NCBI GenBank assembly: GCA_041658075.1
Contig: JBBAAW010000002.1
Location: 1 to 64,000, forward strand
Direction: 5' to 3'
DNA: 64,000 nucleotides
Source: JBBAAW01 sp041658075
GTDB lineage: Bacteria; Patescibacteriota; WWE3; UBA101185; UBA10185
Shown here one piece after another: positions 50,240 to 59,094 of this stretch (the first letter of the stretch is position 1; every line of letters begins with the position of its first letter). The notes under the pieces were generated by a model. That model did no database searches. It saw nothing but the letters and a program-made list of their open reading frames with translations, and had not been told where the DNA came from. Position numbers and translations under genes: made by a program.

Positions 50240-50505
50240 AAGTCTTAAAATTTGGCGCAGTCTGGTGCTCTGGTTGTTTAGTTATGAAACCCAGATGGAG
50301 AGAAATCGAGGCAGAAAATCCTTGGCTGGAAACCCGCTATTTTGAGTATGACAATTCGCAGGAGATGGTTAACAAATGGAAAGTGGGAAAGCATTTACCT
50401 GTTTTCATCTTTTTAGACAAGAACAACAACGAAATCACCCGTTTAACCGGCGAACCCTTCAAAGTCGAGCTACTTAAGATAATTAACGAACACAAAGATA
50501 ATTAA
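50236..50505 (+). CDS. Minimal thioredoxin-like protein
   Basis: An 89-residue cytoplasmic thioredoxin fold: VLKFGAVWCSGCLVMKP with redox CSGC (C11-C14), then KHLPVFIFLDKNN with the cis-proline. It is shorter than standard thioredoxin (~105), lacking the first strand-helix. I use ATG 50236; the longer frame from 50212 is inside uppP. It is followed 19 nt later by the thioredoxin-CcdA fusion, a likely electron-transfer partner. Confidence 0.85.
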   Translation: MKVLKFGAVWCSGCLVMKPRWREIEAENPWLETRYFEYDNSQEMVNKWKVGKHLPVFIFLDKNNNEITRLTGEPFKVELLKIINEHKDN

Positions 50506-50524
50506 ATTCGTGTAAAATAGATCG

Positions 50525-51736
50525 ATGCGCTTCCACAAATCACTTTTTATTTTATCGATCCTTTTTATTTTGACGGGCTTTTTTCTAACATCGTCGACAA
50601 AGCCGGTCCACGCACAGGAAAATAACGTGACACTCTACTTCTTTTGGGGAAACGGATGCCCACACTGCGCAGCAGAAGAAAAATTTCTTAAAACAATCGA
50701 AAAAGAATTCCCAACCCTGACTATTAGAAAATTTGAAGTTTGGGGAAGCGCAAAAAACCGTGAGATCTTTAAGAATGTTGGACAGAAATTGGGCGCGGAC
50801 GTTAAGGGCGTACCTTTTACTGTGGTTGGAGATAAATATATAGGAGGTTATTATACAGACGACACCACAGGAGCAGAGATTCGCAGTTATATAAAGTCGT
50901 GCCTGCAAAACGAATGTGTGGATGTAGTGTCAAACTTGGCCCCTCTTCCACCGGAAAAAAAATCCGATGTTCCAAAAGAAAACCCCTGGAAAGACGTCAA
51001 TTTCCCAATCATCGGAAAAATTAATTTAACCACCCTCTCCCTGCCAATTATTACCGTGGTTATAGGGACTTTAGATGGATTTAACCCTTGCGCCATGTGG
51101 GTTTTGCTCTTCCTGATAAGTCTTTTGTTAAATTTGCAGGATAAAAAAAGGCGCTGGTTTCTAGGATCGACTTTTATTATCGCATCAGGTTTAGTTTATT
51201 TCTTTTTCATGTCAGCCTGGCTTAACATTCTTCTCTTCATTGGATTCGTAGTTTGGGTGCGATTGGCTATTGCCGTTTTTGCTCTTGGTGCAGGGGCTTT
51301 TAGTTTAAACAAATATTGGCAACATCGTACCGGATGTGTTGTGGAGGATGATGAAAAACGTAAAAAAACTTTTGATAAACTAAAAAAAATAACTTACGAC
51401 AAAAACTTACTAATAGCACTTTTTGGAATTATTGCCTTAGCTTTTGCGGTAAATTTGGTGGAGCTTTTATGTTCAGCAGGATTTCCGGCAATGTTCACGC
51501 AGATTTTGGCCTTAAATCAACTTCCTTCTATTCAATACTACCTTTACATTTTGCTCTATATTTTCTTTTTTATGCTGGACGACATAATCATCTTTGTTAT
51601 TGCCATGAAAACTTTGGAGGCCACGGGGATTTCCACTAAATATGCCAGATACTCGCATCTAATTGGCGGGCTTTTAATGGTTATCATTGGCGCGCTGCTG
51701 ATTGTTAAACCTGAGTACTTAATGTTCAACTTTTAG
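50525..51736 (+). CDS. Exported thioredoxin domain fused to CcdA/DsbD-like membrane domain
   Basis: 403 residues: signal or anchor (~6-30), a thioredoxin/glutaredoxin-like domain (~33-130) with CPHC at C45-C48 and GVPFTVV (cis-proline), a linker, then six or so helices (~165-400). FNPCAMWVLLFL and LVELLCSAGFPAMF place single cysteines like the two transmembrane cysteines of CcdA/DsbD. It would carry electrons from cytoplasmic thioredoxin to exported thiol proteins. TAAAAT (50515-50520) ends 4 nt before ATG. Confidence 0.85.
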   Translation: MRFHKSLFILSILFILTGFFLTSSTKPVHAQENNVTLYFFWGNGCPHCAAEEKFLKTIEKEFPTLTIRKFEVWGSAKNREIFKNVGQKLGADVKGVPFTVVGDKYIGGYYTDDTTGAEIRSYIKSCLQNECVDVVSNLAPLPPEKKSDVPKENPWKDVNFPIIGKINLTTLSLPIITVVIGTLDGFNPCAMWVLLFLISLLLNLQDKKRRWFLGSTFIIASGLVYFFFMSAWLNILLFIGFVVWVRLAIAVFALGAGAFSLNKYWQHRTGCVVEDDEKRKKTFDKLKKITYDKNLLIALFGIIALAFAVNLVELLCSAGFPAMFTQILALNQLPSIQYYLYILLYIFFFMLDDIIIFVIAMKTLEATGISTKYARYSHLIGGLLMVIIGALLIVKPEYLMFNF

Positions 51737-51738
51737 AA

Positions 51739-52386
51739 CTACTCTAAGTAGTTTTCAACCTTAACTTTGGCTTGCAACTCGGTGAACCATCTGTTTATCT
51801 CCTCGCCAAGTTTTTGCTCTGTTAGGACTTTTTTAGCGGAAACACGCTTTTCTGCATCCGTTGTACCTTCTAAAGCCGCTCCAGCTGATTTCACATACGC
51901 ATCAATATCCGCGTCGGCGATTACAACCTTGCCGCTTAAAAGCTTTTTCATACCCACTTGCAAGGAAATGTCTTTTCTAAAATCGCTTAAGGTTCTTCCC
52001 TGTTGCTGCAATAGAGTTTCTAAGCTTTGCCCAACCAACTGTTTTTCAATAATAGCGATTTCCGCATTAACCTCCTCCTCGGAGACAGTAATTCCAGCTT
52101 TCTTTAGCTCACCTCTAACAATATAGATGTCAATCAATTCGCTTGCTGCGTTCTTGCCGTACCGCGACTTAAGTATCTTTTCCCACTCTTCTCTAGAAAT
52201 CCCCACTCCGTTGACCTTAGCTACATACAAAAGCTTGTTAACAGGTGTTAAAATACCCTTATATCCACCGGAAACAAAGCCTTTTATATTAGAAAAAAAG
52301 TAACCCACCAATATTCCCAAAGGAATAATTAGCAAAAATACTGTTGGGCCAAGTTTTATTTTGGGTAACTTCATAATTGTGTTCAT
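51739..52386 (-). CDS. SurA N-terminal-like membrane-anchored chaperone
   Basis: 215 residues: one N-terminal helix (~13-32), then KVNGVGISREEWEKILKSRYGKNAASELIDIYIVRGELKKAGITVSEEEVNAEIAIIEKQL, the SurA_N-type helical domain found in foldases. No PpiC isomerase domain follows. It probably binds unfolded exported proteins. In-frame ATG 52374 (MKLPKIKLG) is the likelier start, with GAAAGG upstream of the first ATG. It converges on the thioredoxin-CcdA gene with 2 nt between stops. Confidence 0.75.
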   Translation of the reverse strand: MNTIMKLPKIKLGPTVFLLIIPLGILVGYFFSNIKGFVSGGYKGILTPVNKLLYVAKVNGVGISREEWEKILKSRYGKNAASELIDIYIVRGELKKAGITVSEEEVNAEIAIIEKQLVGQSLETLLQQQGRTLSDFRKDISLQVGMKKLLSGKVVIADADIDAYVKSAGAALEGTTDAEKRVSAKKVLTEQKLGEEINRWFTELQAKVKVENYLE

Positions 52387-52435
52387 AAATGTAACCTTTC
52401 ATCAAAAATTTAGCAGTTGCAAGATTTTATCACAA

Positions 52436-54880
52436 CTAGTTCCAAACTTTAAATTTTTTAATAAAATGCGCTTTTAACCTGTCGACAAGACTCATGTAAA
52501 CGATCACAACAATTATTAAAAACACAAAATACTGAGGACTTAATACACCAAATCCAAATGAAGTTCGTATGGGAGATATTGTCAAAAGCAATGCCGTAAC
52601 CAACACCGCAATAGATGAGATTATTAATGGTTTGGAAGGTCTAGACTTAAAGAAAGGGAACTTAGCTGTTCGTATTACAAAAATTACTAAAGTTTGAGTT
52701 ACAAGCGATTCTAAAAACCAACCCGCTTGAAATTGACCAGATGTTGCCCTAAAAATCCACATTAAACTGAAAAAAGTTATAAAGTCAAAAAGAGAACTAA
52801 TTGGCCCAAAAAAGATCATATACTTTCTAATAAAACCAATGTCCCAATGGCGTGGTTTTACAAGTGACTCTTTATCTACATTGTCGGTGGGAATCGTGAG
52901 TTGGGAAAAATCATAGAGCGTGTTGTTTAAAAGAATTTGCACCGGTGTCATAGGCAAAAACGGTAGAAAGAATGACGCAAAAGCTGCTGAAAACATATTA
53001 CCAAAATTGGAACTTGTTCCCATTAAAATATATTTAACTGTGTTATTAAAAATTCTACGACCCTCCATTACACCCTCCGCCACCACATCCAATCCTTTTA
53101 CCATTAAAACTACGCTAGCAGACTCTTTTGCCACGTCAGCACCTCCGTTCACACTTATCCCCACATCAGCCGTATGCAGAGCAGGCGCATCATTTATCCC
53201 GTCGCCTAAAAAACCCACCGCGTGACCCGCAACCTGCAAAGCCTTAATTATATCCAATTTATTCTCCGGTGTTACTCTGGCAAAAATATTGTTTTTAGAC
53301 ACCGCACTCCCAAACTCCGCTGGCGACAACTTATCCAGCTGCTCACCTAAAATTACACCTTTTACTCCAAGCCCAACCTCCGCACACACTTTAAGCGCTA
53401 CAATTTCGTTGTCGCCCGTTAATAATTTTAGGTCAATGTTTAACTTCTCAAGTCGCTCCACTGACTTTTTAGCATCCTTTTTAGGAGCATCGGAAAAAAC
53501 CAAAATTCCGTACATAGTTAAATCTGTTGCCTCGTCCCACTGATACTCCTTACGCTCTTTTTGCAGAATCTTTCCCGCCAGTGCTACCACCCTAAAACCT
53601 CGCATACTTAACTCATCAACCCTTTTTTGCATAAATTTAATGTCGACACTGGAGGAACACATTTTTACCACATCGTTAAAAACACCCTTAACTAAAAAGT
53701 GAATTTCGCTCTCAAACTTAACCACGTTAAAGGATGCTTTTTTGTTGTAATCAAAAGATTCTGTATCCAAATAATTAATAACACCTAAGCTTTTTGTTAC
53801 ACCAATTTTTTCTGACGCGTTAATAATAGCGCGATCAATTGAGTTTATAGCTACACCCATATGCAGGACTTTAGGTGTACTCAAAAACCCTCTTTCTAAA
53901 ACCTGCCTACTCCTTTGTCCCCCAGTGTCAAGAAAATCCGTTAGTTCAATCTTGCCCTCAGTTAAAGTACCAGTTTTGTCACAACATAAAATGTCCATAT
54001 TCCCTAAATTTTCCACCGCTACCAACTGCTTAACCACCACATGCTTTTTAGATAATTTCCCAGCGCCGTGTGACAAACTTAAAGTAACCACCACAGGTAA
54101 AAGCTCGGGCGTTAAACCAACTGCGATAGCTAAGGCAAACATTAAACTAGAAAGCATGTCTTTACCCAACGCAGAATTTACCAAAAAAATCCCCGCCGCT
54201 AAAATAAAAATCACCCGCACAAGTAAATTTCCAAAACCCCTTAAACCTAACTGAAAGGACGTTTCAGGTTTTAAGAAGTTAATGTTTTTAGCTATCTGAC
54301 CATACCTTGTCTGCCGACCAACCTTTGTAATCACACCCACCCCGTGTCCGCTTTCCACATTTGTCCCCATATAAATGGCATCATCCACCATCTTAAAAAC
54401 CGGCTCGCTCTCCCCCGTTAAAACGCTTTCATTAACCTCTAAATTTTCTGCCTGTAAAACTTGAAGATCTGCCGGAATTACACTACCGGTAGAAAAGAGA
54501 ACTATATCGCCAACCGCAATTTGCGTTATTAAAAGCTCCACAACTTCACCGTCCCGCTTTACCAAAACCTTTGGCGTTATGCGTTTTAAAAGTCCGTCTA
54601 CCGTTTTTTGGGCGGAGTACTCATTCCAAAAACCCAGTCCCGAACTTACAAAAATCATGATAAAGATGTATATGGAGCTTGCTCTTTCTCCCAGAAAGAA
54701 GGACACCACAGTACATACGATTAAGATATAAACAAGGTAATTGCCTTTAAATTGTCGAACAAATATTTTAAAAGCAGATAACTTTTGTGAATCTAAAATG
54801 TTGGCGCCATACTTTTTTATATTTTCCAACGCTTGCGTGGTTGTTAAACCCACATCTTTTTGAACTTCTTGGGCAGTCAT
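52436..54880 (-). CDS. P-type ATPase, Mg2+-importing type (MgtA/MgtB-like, P3B)
   Basis: An 814-residue cation pump. Actuator TGES is at 155-158; GLTPELLPVVVTLSLS in helix 4 is the P3B signature. The phosphorylation site DKTGTLT has Asp301, with LLTGDNEIVALK and GDGINDAPALHTADVGISV in the P-domain, and ten helices in total. MgtA is about 900 residues; the N-terminal cytoplasmic region and some loops are shortened here. TATAAT (54894-54889) ends 8 nt before ATG. No PhoQ-type sensor or MgtC is nearby. Confidence 0.88.
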   Translation of the reverse strand: MTAQEVQKDVGLTTTQALENIKKYGANILDSQKLSAFKIFVRQFKGNYLVYILIVCTVVSFFLGERASSIYIFIMIFVSSGLGFWNEYSAQKTVDGLLKRITPKVLVKRDGEVVELLITQIAVGDIVLFSTGSVIPADLQVLQAENLEVNESVLTGESEPVFKMVDDAIYMGTNVESGHGVGVITKVGRQTRYGQIAKNINFLKPETSFQLGLRGFGNLLVRVIFILAAGIFLVNSALGKDMLSSLMFALAIAVGLTPELLPVVVTLSLSHGAGKLSKKHVVVKQLVAVENLGNMDILCCDKTGTLTEGKIELTDFLDTGGQRSRQVLERGFLSTPKVLHMGVAINSIDRAIINASEKIGVTKSLGVINYLDTESFDYNKKASFNVVKFESEIHFLVKGVFNDVVKMCSSSVDIKFMQKRVDELSMRGFRVVALAGKILQKERKEYQWDEATDLTMYGILVFSDAPKKDAKKSVERLEKLNIDLKLLTGDNEIVALKVCAEVGLGVKGVILGEQLDKLSPAEFGSAVSKNNIFARVTPENKLDIIKALQVAGHAVGFLGDGINDAPALHTADVGISVNGGADVAKESASVVLMVKGLDVVAEGVMEGRRIFNNTVKYILMGTSSNFGNMFSAAFASFFLPFLPMTPVQILLNNTLYDFSQLTIPTDNVDKESLVKPRHWDIGFIRKYMIFFGPISSLFDFITFFSLMWIFRATSGQFQAGWFLESLVTQTLVIFVIRTAKFPFFKSRPSKPLIISSIAVLVTALLLTISPIRTSFGFGVLSPQYFVFLIIVVIVYMSLVDRLKAHFIKKFKVWN

Positions 54881-54906
54881 ACAAGAGAATTATATATTCT
54901 TGCGAC

Positions 54907-54935
54907 TTGAAATAACAGGGCAGTTTCAATATAAT
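54907..54935 (+). promoter_or_regulatory. Promoter of tRNA-Lys(TTT) and the genes behind it
   Basis: TTGAAA, 17 nt, TATAAT (54930-54935), 16 nt before the tRNA 5' end. It is the only visible promoter for 55031-57199, apart from possible internal ones. Confidence 0.65.
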
Positions 54936-54951
54936 GGGCGGGTTGATATGA

Positions 54952-55026
54952 GGGGGCGTAACTCAGTGGTAGAGTGACGGCCTTTTAAGCCGTTCGTCGC
55001 GGGTCCGATTCCCGCCGCCCTCACCA
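54952..55026 (+). tRNA. tRNA-Lys (anticodon TTT)
   Basis: Acceptor GGGGGCG/CGCCCTC, D-arm ACTCAGTGGTAGAGT, anticodon stem ACGGC/GCCGT around CTTTTAA (TTT), T-arm GCGGGTCCGATTCCCGC, discriminator A and encoded CCA (55024-55026). The next ATG is 4 nt downstream. Confidence 0.96.
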
Positions 55027-55030
55027 GAGT

Positions 55031-55486
55031 ATGGAAGAAGACATAAAATACTTAAAACTAGCGTTGGAAAACTCTAAAAAGTCTATGGAGGAAGGAAACT
55101 TTCCAGCAGGGGCTGTGGTTGTTAAGGACGGAAAAGTTATAGCTTCGGAGGTAAGCTCGCCTTATCCAGGTCTCTTCCATGCCGATTCTAAGGCGGTCAC
55201 ATCTGCTTTTAAAAAGACGGGAGTGTTAAAAGGGGCGACTCTATATATAGGTCTTCAGTCTTGCTTAATGTGTACGGGTGTCGCTTACTGGTCTGGAATA
55301 AGAAGAGTGGTTTACGCTGTTCCAAAATCATTAGTTTCTAGTGATTATTACGAAACTCCAATAGACACGATGCCACTTTTTGATACCTTTAACGATAGAA
55401 TTGAGTTTGTACATGTGCCAGAGCTTCAAGAAAAGGCTCTATCTGTAATAAGACACTGGGAAAAGGAGCATTACAACACAAAATAA
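55031..55486 (+). CDS. Deaminase-fold protein with altered active site
   Basis: A 151-residue member of the CDA/TadA superfamily. LALENSKKSMEEGNFPAGAVVVKDGKVIAS is the usual first half. The zinc motif reads HADSK (H50-A51-D52) where active enzymes have HAE, and SCLMC (C78, C81) where PCxxC is usual. All three zinc ligands remain, but the proton-shuttling glutamate is aspartate. It could be a slow or redirected deaminase or a binding protein. ATG lies 4 nt after the CCA of tRNA-Lys; the next gene starts 1 nt after its stop. Confidence 0.8.
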   Translation: MEEDIKYLKLALENSKKSMEEGNFPAGAVVVKDGKVIASEVSSPYPGLFHADSKAVTSAFKKTGVLKGATLYIGLQSCLMCTGVAYWSGIRRVVYAVPKSLVSSDYYETPIDTMPLFDTFNDRIEFVHVPELQEKALSVIRHWEKEHYNTK

Positions 55487-55487
55487 T

Positions 55488-56438
55488 ATGAACCAGAATA
55501 CATTCAGAATACAAAAGATAAAAACTCAGGTGGACATGGATGAATTCGTAGCTTTCCTAGACCTAAAAAGTCCTAAAGTAATTGTTAAACCTAATTGGGT
55601 TAGCTATCAAAAAGGAACTTATACTGACGCAAGGGTTTTAGACATGTTCCTAACAGCCGTAAAGAGACCAACAATCCTTGCTGAAAGCTACACATTTTGG
55701 AGGACTGATAAGAAAGTTAGGGGTGAGGGCGATTACTTCTCGTCCAAAGAGGCAAACCTAAAAACAGGAAAAGACCATTGGGACTTTTTCAAAAAGCAGG
55801 ATGGTATATTTCTAAATGAGACGGGTATAGGAAAGGTTCTGAAAAAGCACAACGCTGAATACTTAAATATTACTAATGAAGTCTGGGGAGGTAAAACAGC
55901 TTCTCCACACGAGGTAAAAACTATAGTTGAGTCTAAATATGCTCCCGTAAGTGCAGAAGATTTATACTCCTACATCCCAAATAAAATATATGAACTTAAA
56001 GGTTATGACATGATAAGTTTCTCAAAAGCAAAGATAGACTCGTCGTACGGAGCTTCGCTGTCTATTAAAAACTTGTTTGGATTAATACCGGACCCTACAA
56101 GGTACGAGAAATATCATGGAGGTGACACGGAGCACCTACTCACTCAAAGCATTATAGACGCTAATAAAATATATCGGTCTCTTTTTAATACAAAGTTTGT
56201 TGTGGAGGGTGTATTTGAACATTGCAGTATAAATTGGGATACGGAAATCGCTACCCCTATTTTAGACTGGGGTGTAATAATTGGAGGTAGCGATGCCTTA
56301 GAAGTTGATACGATAGCTAACAAATTACTAAAGACCAATTTTGCAGGCGCTATAAAGGACCTTTCTGAAAGATACAAACGAATAATTAACGGAAATGATA
56401 GTGTGGATATTACTAAATACAGCGAATACTTAATATAA
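55488..56438 (+). CDS. DUF362-like protein
   Basis: A 316-residue soluble protein: VIVKPNWVSYQKGTYTDARVLDMFLTAV, ILAESYTFWRT, GYDMISFSKAKIDSSYGASLSIKNLFGLIPDP and WGVIIGGSDALEVDTIANKLL match the DUF362 pattern (metal- or iron-sulfur-associated proteins of unknown activity). No ferredoxin domain is attached. It follows the deaminase-fold gene by 1 nt and is co-transcribed with it from the tRNA-Lys promoter. Confidence 0.75.
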   Translation: MNQNTFRIQKIKTQVDMDEFVAFLDLKSPKVIVKPNWVSYQKGTYTDARVLDMFLTAVKRPTILAESYTFWRTDKKVRGEGDYFSSKEANLKTGKDHWDFFKKQDGIFLNETGIGKVLKKHNAEYLNITNEVWGGKTASPHEVKTIVESKYAPVSAEDLYSYIPNKIYELKGYDMISFSKAKIDSSYGASLSIKNLFGLIPDPTRYEKYHGGDTEHLLTQSIIDANKIYRSLFNTKFVVEGVFEHCSINWDTEIATPILDWGVIIGGSDALEVDTIANKLLKTNFAGAIKDLSERYKRIINGNDSVDITKYSEYLI

Positions 56439-56463
56439 GTATGAAAGTTCGACTTTACTCGCA

Positions 56464-56664
56464 ATGACAGAGGAACTTGGGGAATTATTGGGAAGATGGC
56501 TGGCTGAAAATCCAGGTTATAAAAAGTTGATCAAAGATACCGACCCTATCCCCGAGGAAGTAGGCGATTTGCTAAATCTTATCCTTGCTTTCTGCAATAC
56601 ACAAAATTTAAACTTTGAGGAATGTGTTAGAAATACCATCAAAAAGACGTCTAAACAAGGGTGA
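56464..56664 (+). CDS. Short MazG-like nucleotide pyrophosphohydrolase
   Basis: 66 residues: TEELGELLGRWL and PEEVGDLLNLILAFCNTQNLNFEECV give the two metal-binding pairs (ExxE and ExxD) of MazG-type all-alpha NTP pyrophosphatases. The first helix of the usual ~100-residue fold is missing, and no start extends it upstream. It is either a minimal version or truncated. It lies 4 nt before a YjjX-type phosphatase, so the two may form a nucleotide-cleaning pair. Confidence 0.7.
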   Translation: MTEELGELLGRWLAENPGYKKLIKDTDPIPEEVGDLLNLILAFCNTQNLNFEECVRNTIKKTSKQG

Positions 56665-56668
56665 CAGT

Positions 56669-57199
56669 GTGAAGAAAATAGTTGTAGCATCAAAAAATCC
56701 GGTCAAAATACAAACTACCTTGGCGGGATTTAAGAGGATGTTTCCAAACGAAACTTTTGAAATCGAGGGAATTACCGTCAAGTCGGATGTATTAGATCAG
56801 CCGATGTCGGAAAAAGAAACCCTGGAAGGTGCAATAAATCGGGCAAATAATGCGTCGATTGCTAAATCTGATGGCGATTATTGGGTTGGAATTGAGGGCG
56901 GCATTCAAGAAACGGAAGGAGAGCTGCTAACCTTTGCGTGGATTGTTATTAAGTCAAAAGAAGGAAAATTTGGTAAGGGCAAAACCGGATCTTTTTTCTT
57001 ACCTAATAAAGTCGCGCAGTTGATAAAACAAGGAAAAGAGCTGGGAGAAGCGGACGATATTGTTTTTAACAAACAAAACTCCAAACAAGCAAATGGCGCA
57101 GTTGGAATATTAACGGGCGATATTTTAACCCGAACATCTTTTTACGAACCGGCAGTTATTCTGGCTTTAATTCCCTTTAAAATTCCCGGTCTTTACTAA
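56669..57199 (+). CDS. Inosine/xanthosine triphosphatase (YjjX family)
   Basis: 176 residues: KKIVVASKNPVKIQTTLAGF (start of the ITPase-like fold), DVLDQPMSEKETLEGAINRA, GDYWVGIEGGIQE and AVGILTGDILTRTSFYEPAVILAL are diagnostic of YjjX-type phosphatases, which hydrolyse non-canonical ITP and XTP. I start at GTG 56669 (VKKIVVASKNP); the frame from 56615 overlaps the MazG-like gene. Length matches the family. Confidence 0.9.
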   Translation: MKKIVVASKNPVKIQTTLAGFKRMFPNETFEIEGITVKSDVLDQPMSEKETLEGAINRANNASIAKSDGDYWVGIEGGIQETEGELLTFAWIVIKSKEGKFGKGKTGSFFLPNKVAQLIKQGKELGEADDIVFNKQNSKQANGAVGILTGDILTRTSFYEPAVILALIPFKIPGLY

Positions 57200-57229
57200 T
57201 CTGGTTGTGAAAGTGTAGTATATAAACTA

Positions 57230-57868
57230 GTGAAACGATTACTTACTGTCGCATTATTAATAATTATTCCGGCTGTTCTTTTAAATCCTGTAATTAATTA
57301 CTTAAACAGACAGAGTCCTATTGACCCAAACAACATATCTTCTAACTACAACACAAAACTATTAACAGCGCAATTTCACGGAAACAAAATCTCAACTCCC
57401 CTGTATCCGGAAAACAACGTTTTAAGTTCTAAATCCAGCGACAACAAAGAAAAACGCATAGAAATTGACCTTACAAACCAAAAACTATACGCGTTTGAAG
57501 ATAACAAAAAAGTATACAGCTTTTTAGTGTCCACGGGCAAATGGGGCTTAACGCCCACCGGCGAGTTCCATATTTGGACTAAGCTGGAATACACACTCAT
57601 GACCGGCGGATCTAAGGCCTTAAACACATACTACTATCTGCCAAATGTTCCTTATACCATGTACTTTTACAGCAACAGCGTGTCAAAATTTAAGGGGTTC
57701 GGAATACATGGCGCTTACTGGCATAACAATTTTGGGCACCCCATGAGCCACGGCTGTATCAACATGAAGATTGAGGACGCAAAAGAGCTTTTTAACTGGG
57801 CCACTTCCGAACAGGAAAACGGTACGGGGACAAAAGTTGTGATATACGGAACCACGCCAAAGGACTAA
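57230..57868 (+). CDS. L,D-transpeptidase (YkuD domain)
   Basis: 212 residues: N-terminal signal-anchor (~4-22), a short stalk, then the YkuD domain (~76-209). RIEIDLTNQKLYAFED, STGKWGLTPTGEFHI and GFGIHGAYW are followed by HPMSHGCINM, with H160, H174 and catalytic C176. It makes 3-3 peptidoglycan cross-links or links proteins to the wall. It starts with GTG 57230, TAGTAT ending 7 nt upstream. It converges on the cyclophilin gene with 1 nt between stops. Confidence 0.93.
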   Translation: MKRLLTVALLIIIPAVLLNPVINYLNRQSPIDPNNISSNYNTKLLTAQFHGNKISTPLYPENNVLSSKSSDNKEKRIEIDLTNQKLYAFEDNKKVYSFLVSTGKWGLTPTGEFHIWTKLEYTLMTGGSKALNTYYYLPNVPYTMYFYSNSVSKFKGFGIHGAYWHNNFGHPMSHGCINMKIEDAKELFNWATSEQENGTGTKVVIYGTTPKD

Positions 57869-57869
57869 C

Positions 57870-58643
57870 CTAATCCTCAACAATCTCAACCGAATTTATA
57901 ACCATAGGAGTCAGCGGACGATCGTTTTGATCAACAGGTGTTTTTCCAATCTTCTCTACCACATCCATCCCACTTGTAACCTTTCCAAAAACCGTATGCT
58001 TGGTATCTAAATAATTGTTGGCAACCAAATTTATAAAAAATTGGCTCCCATTAGTGTTTAGACCGGAATTCGCCATCGCAATAGTACCTTTACTGTTAGA
58101 GTTGGGTGCAGTTAGCTCATCAGCAAACTTATAAGCAGGACCACCAATGCCCGTACCTAAAGGGTCACCGCCTTGAATCATAAACCCATCAATCACGCGG
58201 TGGAAAATAACATCGTCATAAAAACCTAAACGAGCGAGGTAAACAAAATTGTTTACGGTTTGCGGTCGATTTTTTACATTCAATTCAATTACAATGTCGC
58301 CCAAACTGATATCCCCCGTATATATTTTTAAAGTTGCCGTGTAATTTTTGCTCGCGTCGATCATCTCCACGGGAGCTTTTACCGCAATTTTCTGCTCAAC
58401 TGTCATTTTTTGGTTCTCCTTTTTATCTAAATTTGGTTCTTGGGGCAACTCTTTTTGAGCACCCTTAACATTGTCGGTTGGAATATCTGAGACGACTGGT
58501 TTGGTCGTGGTGTTATTTTGCGCTACATAAGAACTATCGCCCCCTGGTTTTCCAAAAGCTTTAATTAAAATCACTAATAGTGCTACAAACACAACCCCAC
58601 CAACAAAAAGCGCAATCTGTTTTAAAGTCGACCCTTTTTCCAT
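57870..58643 (-). CDS. Membrane-anchored cyclophilin-type peptidyl-prolyl isomerase
   Basis: 257 residues: one helix (~8-28), an Asn/Thr/Pro/Gln-rich linker to ~100, then a bacterial cyclophilin domain. FVYLARLGFYDDVIFHRVIDGFMIQGGDPLGTG contains the active-site FHRVI. ELTAPNSNSKGTIAMANSGLNTNGSQFFI has the substrate QFF residues. TKHTVFGKVTSGMDVVEKIG ends it. It speeds proline isomerisation of exported proteins and probably works with the SurA-like protein and DsbA. Confidence 0.92.
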   Translation of the reverse strand: MEKGSTLKQIALFVGGVVFVALLVILIKAFGKPGGDSSYVAQNNTTTKPVVSDIPTDNVKGAQKELPQEPNLDKKENQKMTVEQKIAVKAPVEMIDASKNYTATLKIYTGDISLGDIVIELNVKNRPQTVNNFVYLARLGFYDDVIFHRVIDGFMIQGGDPLGTGIGGPAYKFADELTAPNSNSKGTIAMANSGLNTNGSQFFINLVANNYLDTKHTVFGKVTSGMDVVEKIGKTPVDQNDRPLTPMVINSVEIVED

Positions 58644-58683
58644 GCCGCCTATTGTCGCATTCTAAAAAACCAAAATCCACCAA

Positions 58684-58710
58684 AATCGGCTGGTGTTACC
58701 CAGCCGATAA
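58684..58710 (-). terminator. Terminator of the RRM protein gene
   Basis: TCGGCTGG and CCAGCCGA form an 8-bp stem; on the minus strand it is followed by TTTTGG. It lies 30 nt after the RRM gene stop. Confidence 0.6.
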
Positions 58711-58740
58711 TGTTTCTGCTAATGCAGAATGGTGAGGAGA

Positions 58741-59094
58741 TTAGTATCGATTCCTAAATCCACCACCGCCACTTCCACCTCTTCTGTCTCCACCTCTGTC
58801 GCCACCAAAGCCACCTCTGCTACCACCGCCACCAAAATCTCTTTTTGGTCTTTCGGTCATTGGTCTGGCCTCGTTTACAACAAGAGCTCTACCTTCTAAA
58901 TCCTTTCCGTTCATTTCCGCAATAGCATTTTGTGCCATTTCCTCGGAAACCTCTACAAATCCAAAGCCTTTGCTCCTCCCGGTCATTCTATCAATAATTA
59001 CTGTTGCAACAACATCTCCGTAAGCAGCAAACAACTGCTTTAACGCATCATCATTGTAACTATAAGGCATATTGCCCACGTATAGTTTTGTCAT
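58741..59094 (-). CDS. RRM-domain RNA-binding protein with Gly-rich tail
   Basis: 117 residues: a single RRM (1-78) with RNP2 KLYVGNM and RNP1 RSKGFGFVEV, both aromatic-bearing. A disordered Gly/Arg tail follows (GGGGSRGGFGGDRGGDRRGG). Cyanobacterial Rbp and similar bacterial proteins of this type bind single-stranded RNA and often rise in the cold. A TATAAT at 59208-59203 implies a long leader of about 100 nt, unlike the leaderless neighbours; it contains a hairpin, so regulation at the 5' end is likely. Confidence 0.93.
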   Translation of the reverse strand: MTKLYVGNMPYSYNDDALKQLFAAYGDVVATVIIDRMTGRSKGFGFVEVSEEMAQNAIAEMNGKDLEGRALVVNEARPMTERPKRDFGGGGSRGGFGGDRGGDRRGGSGGGGFRNRY

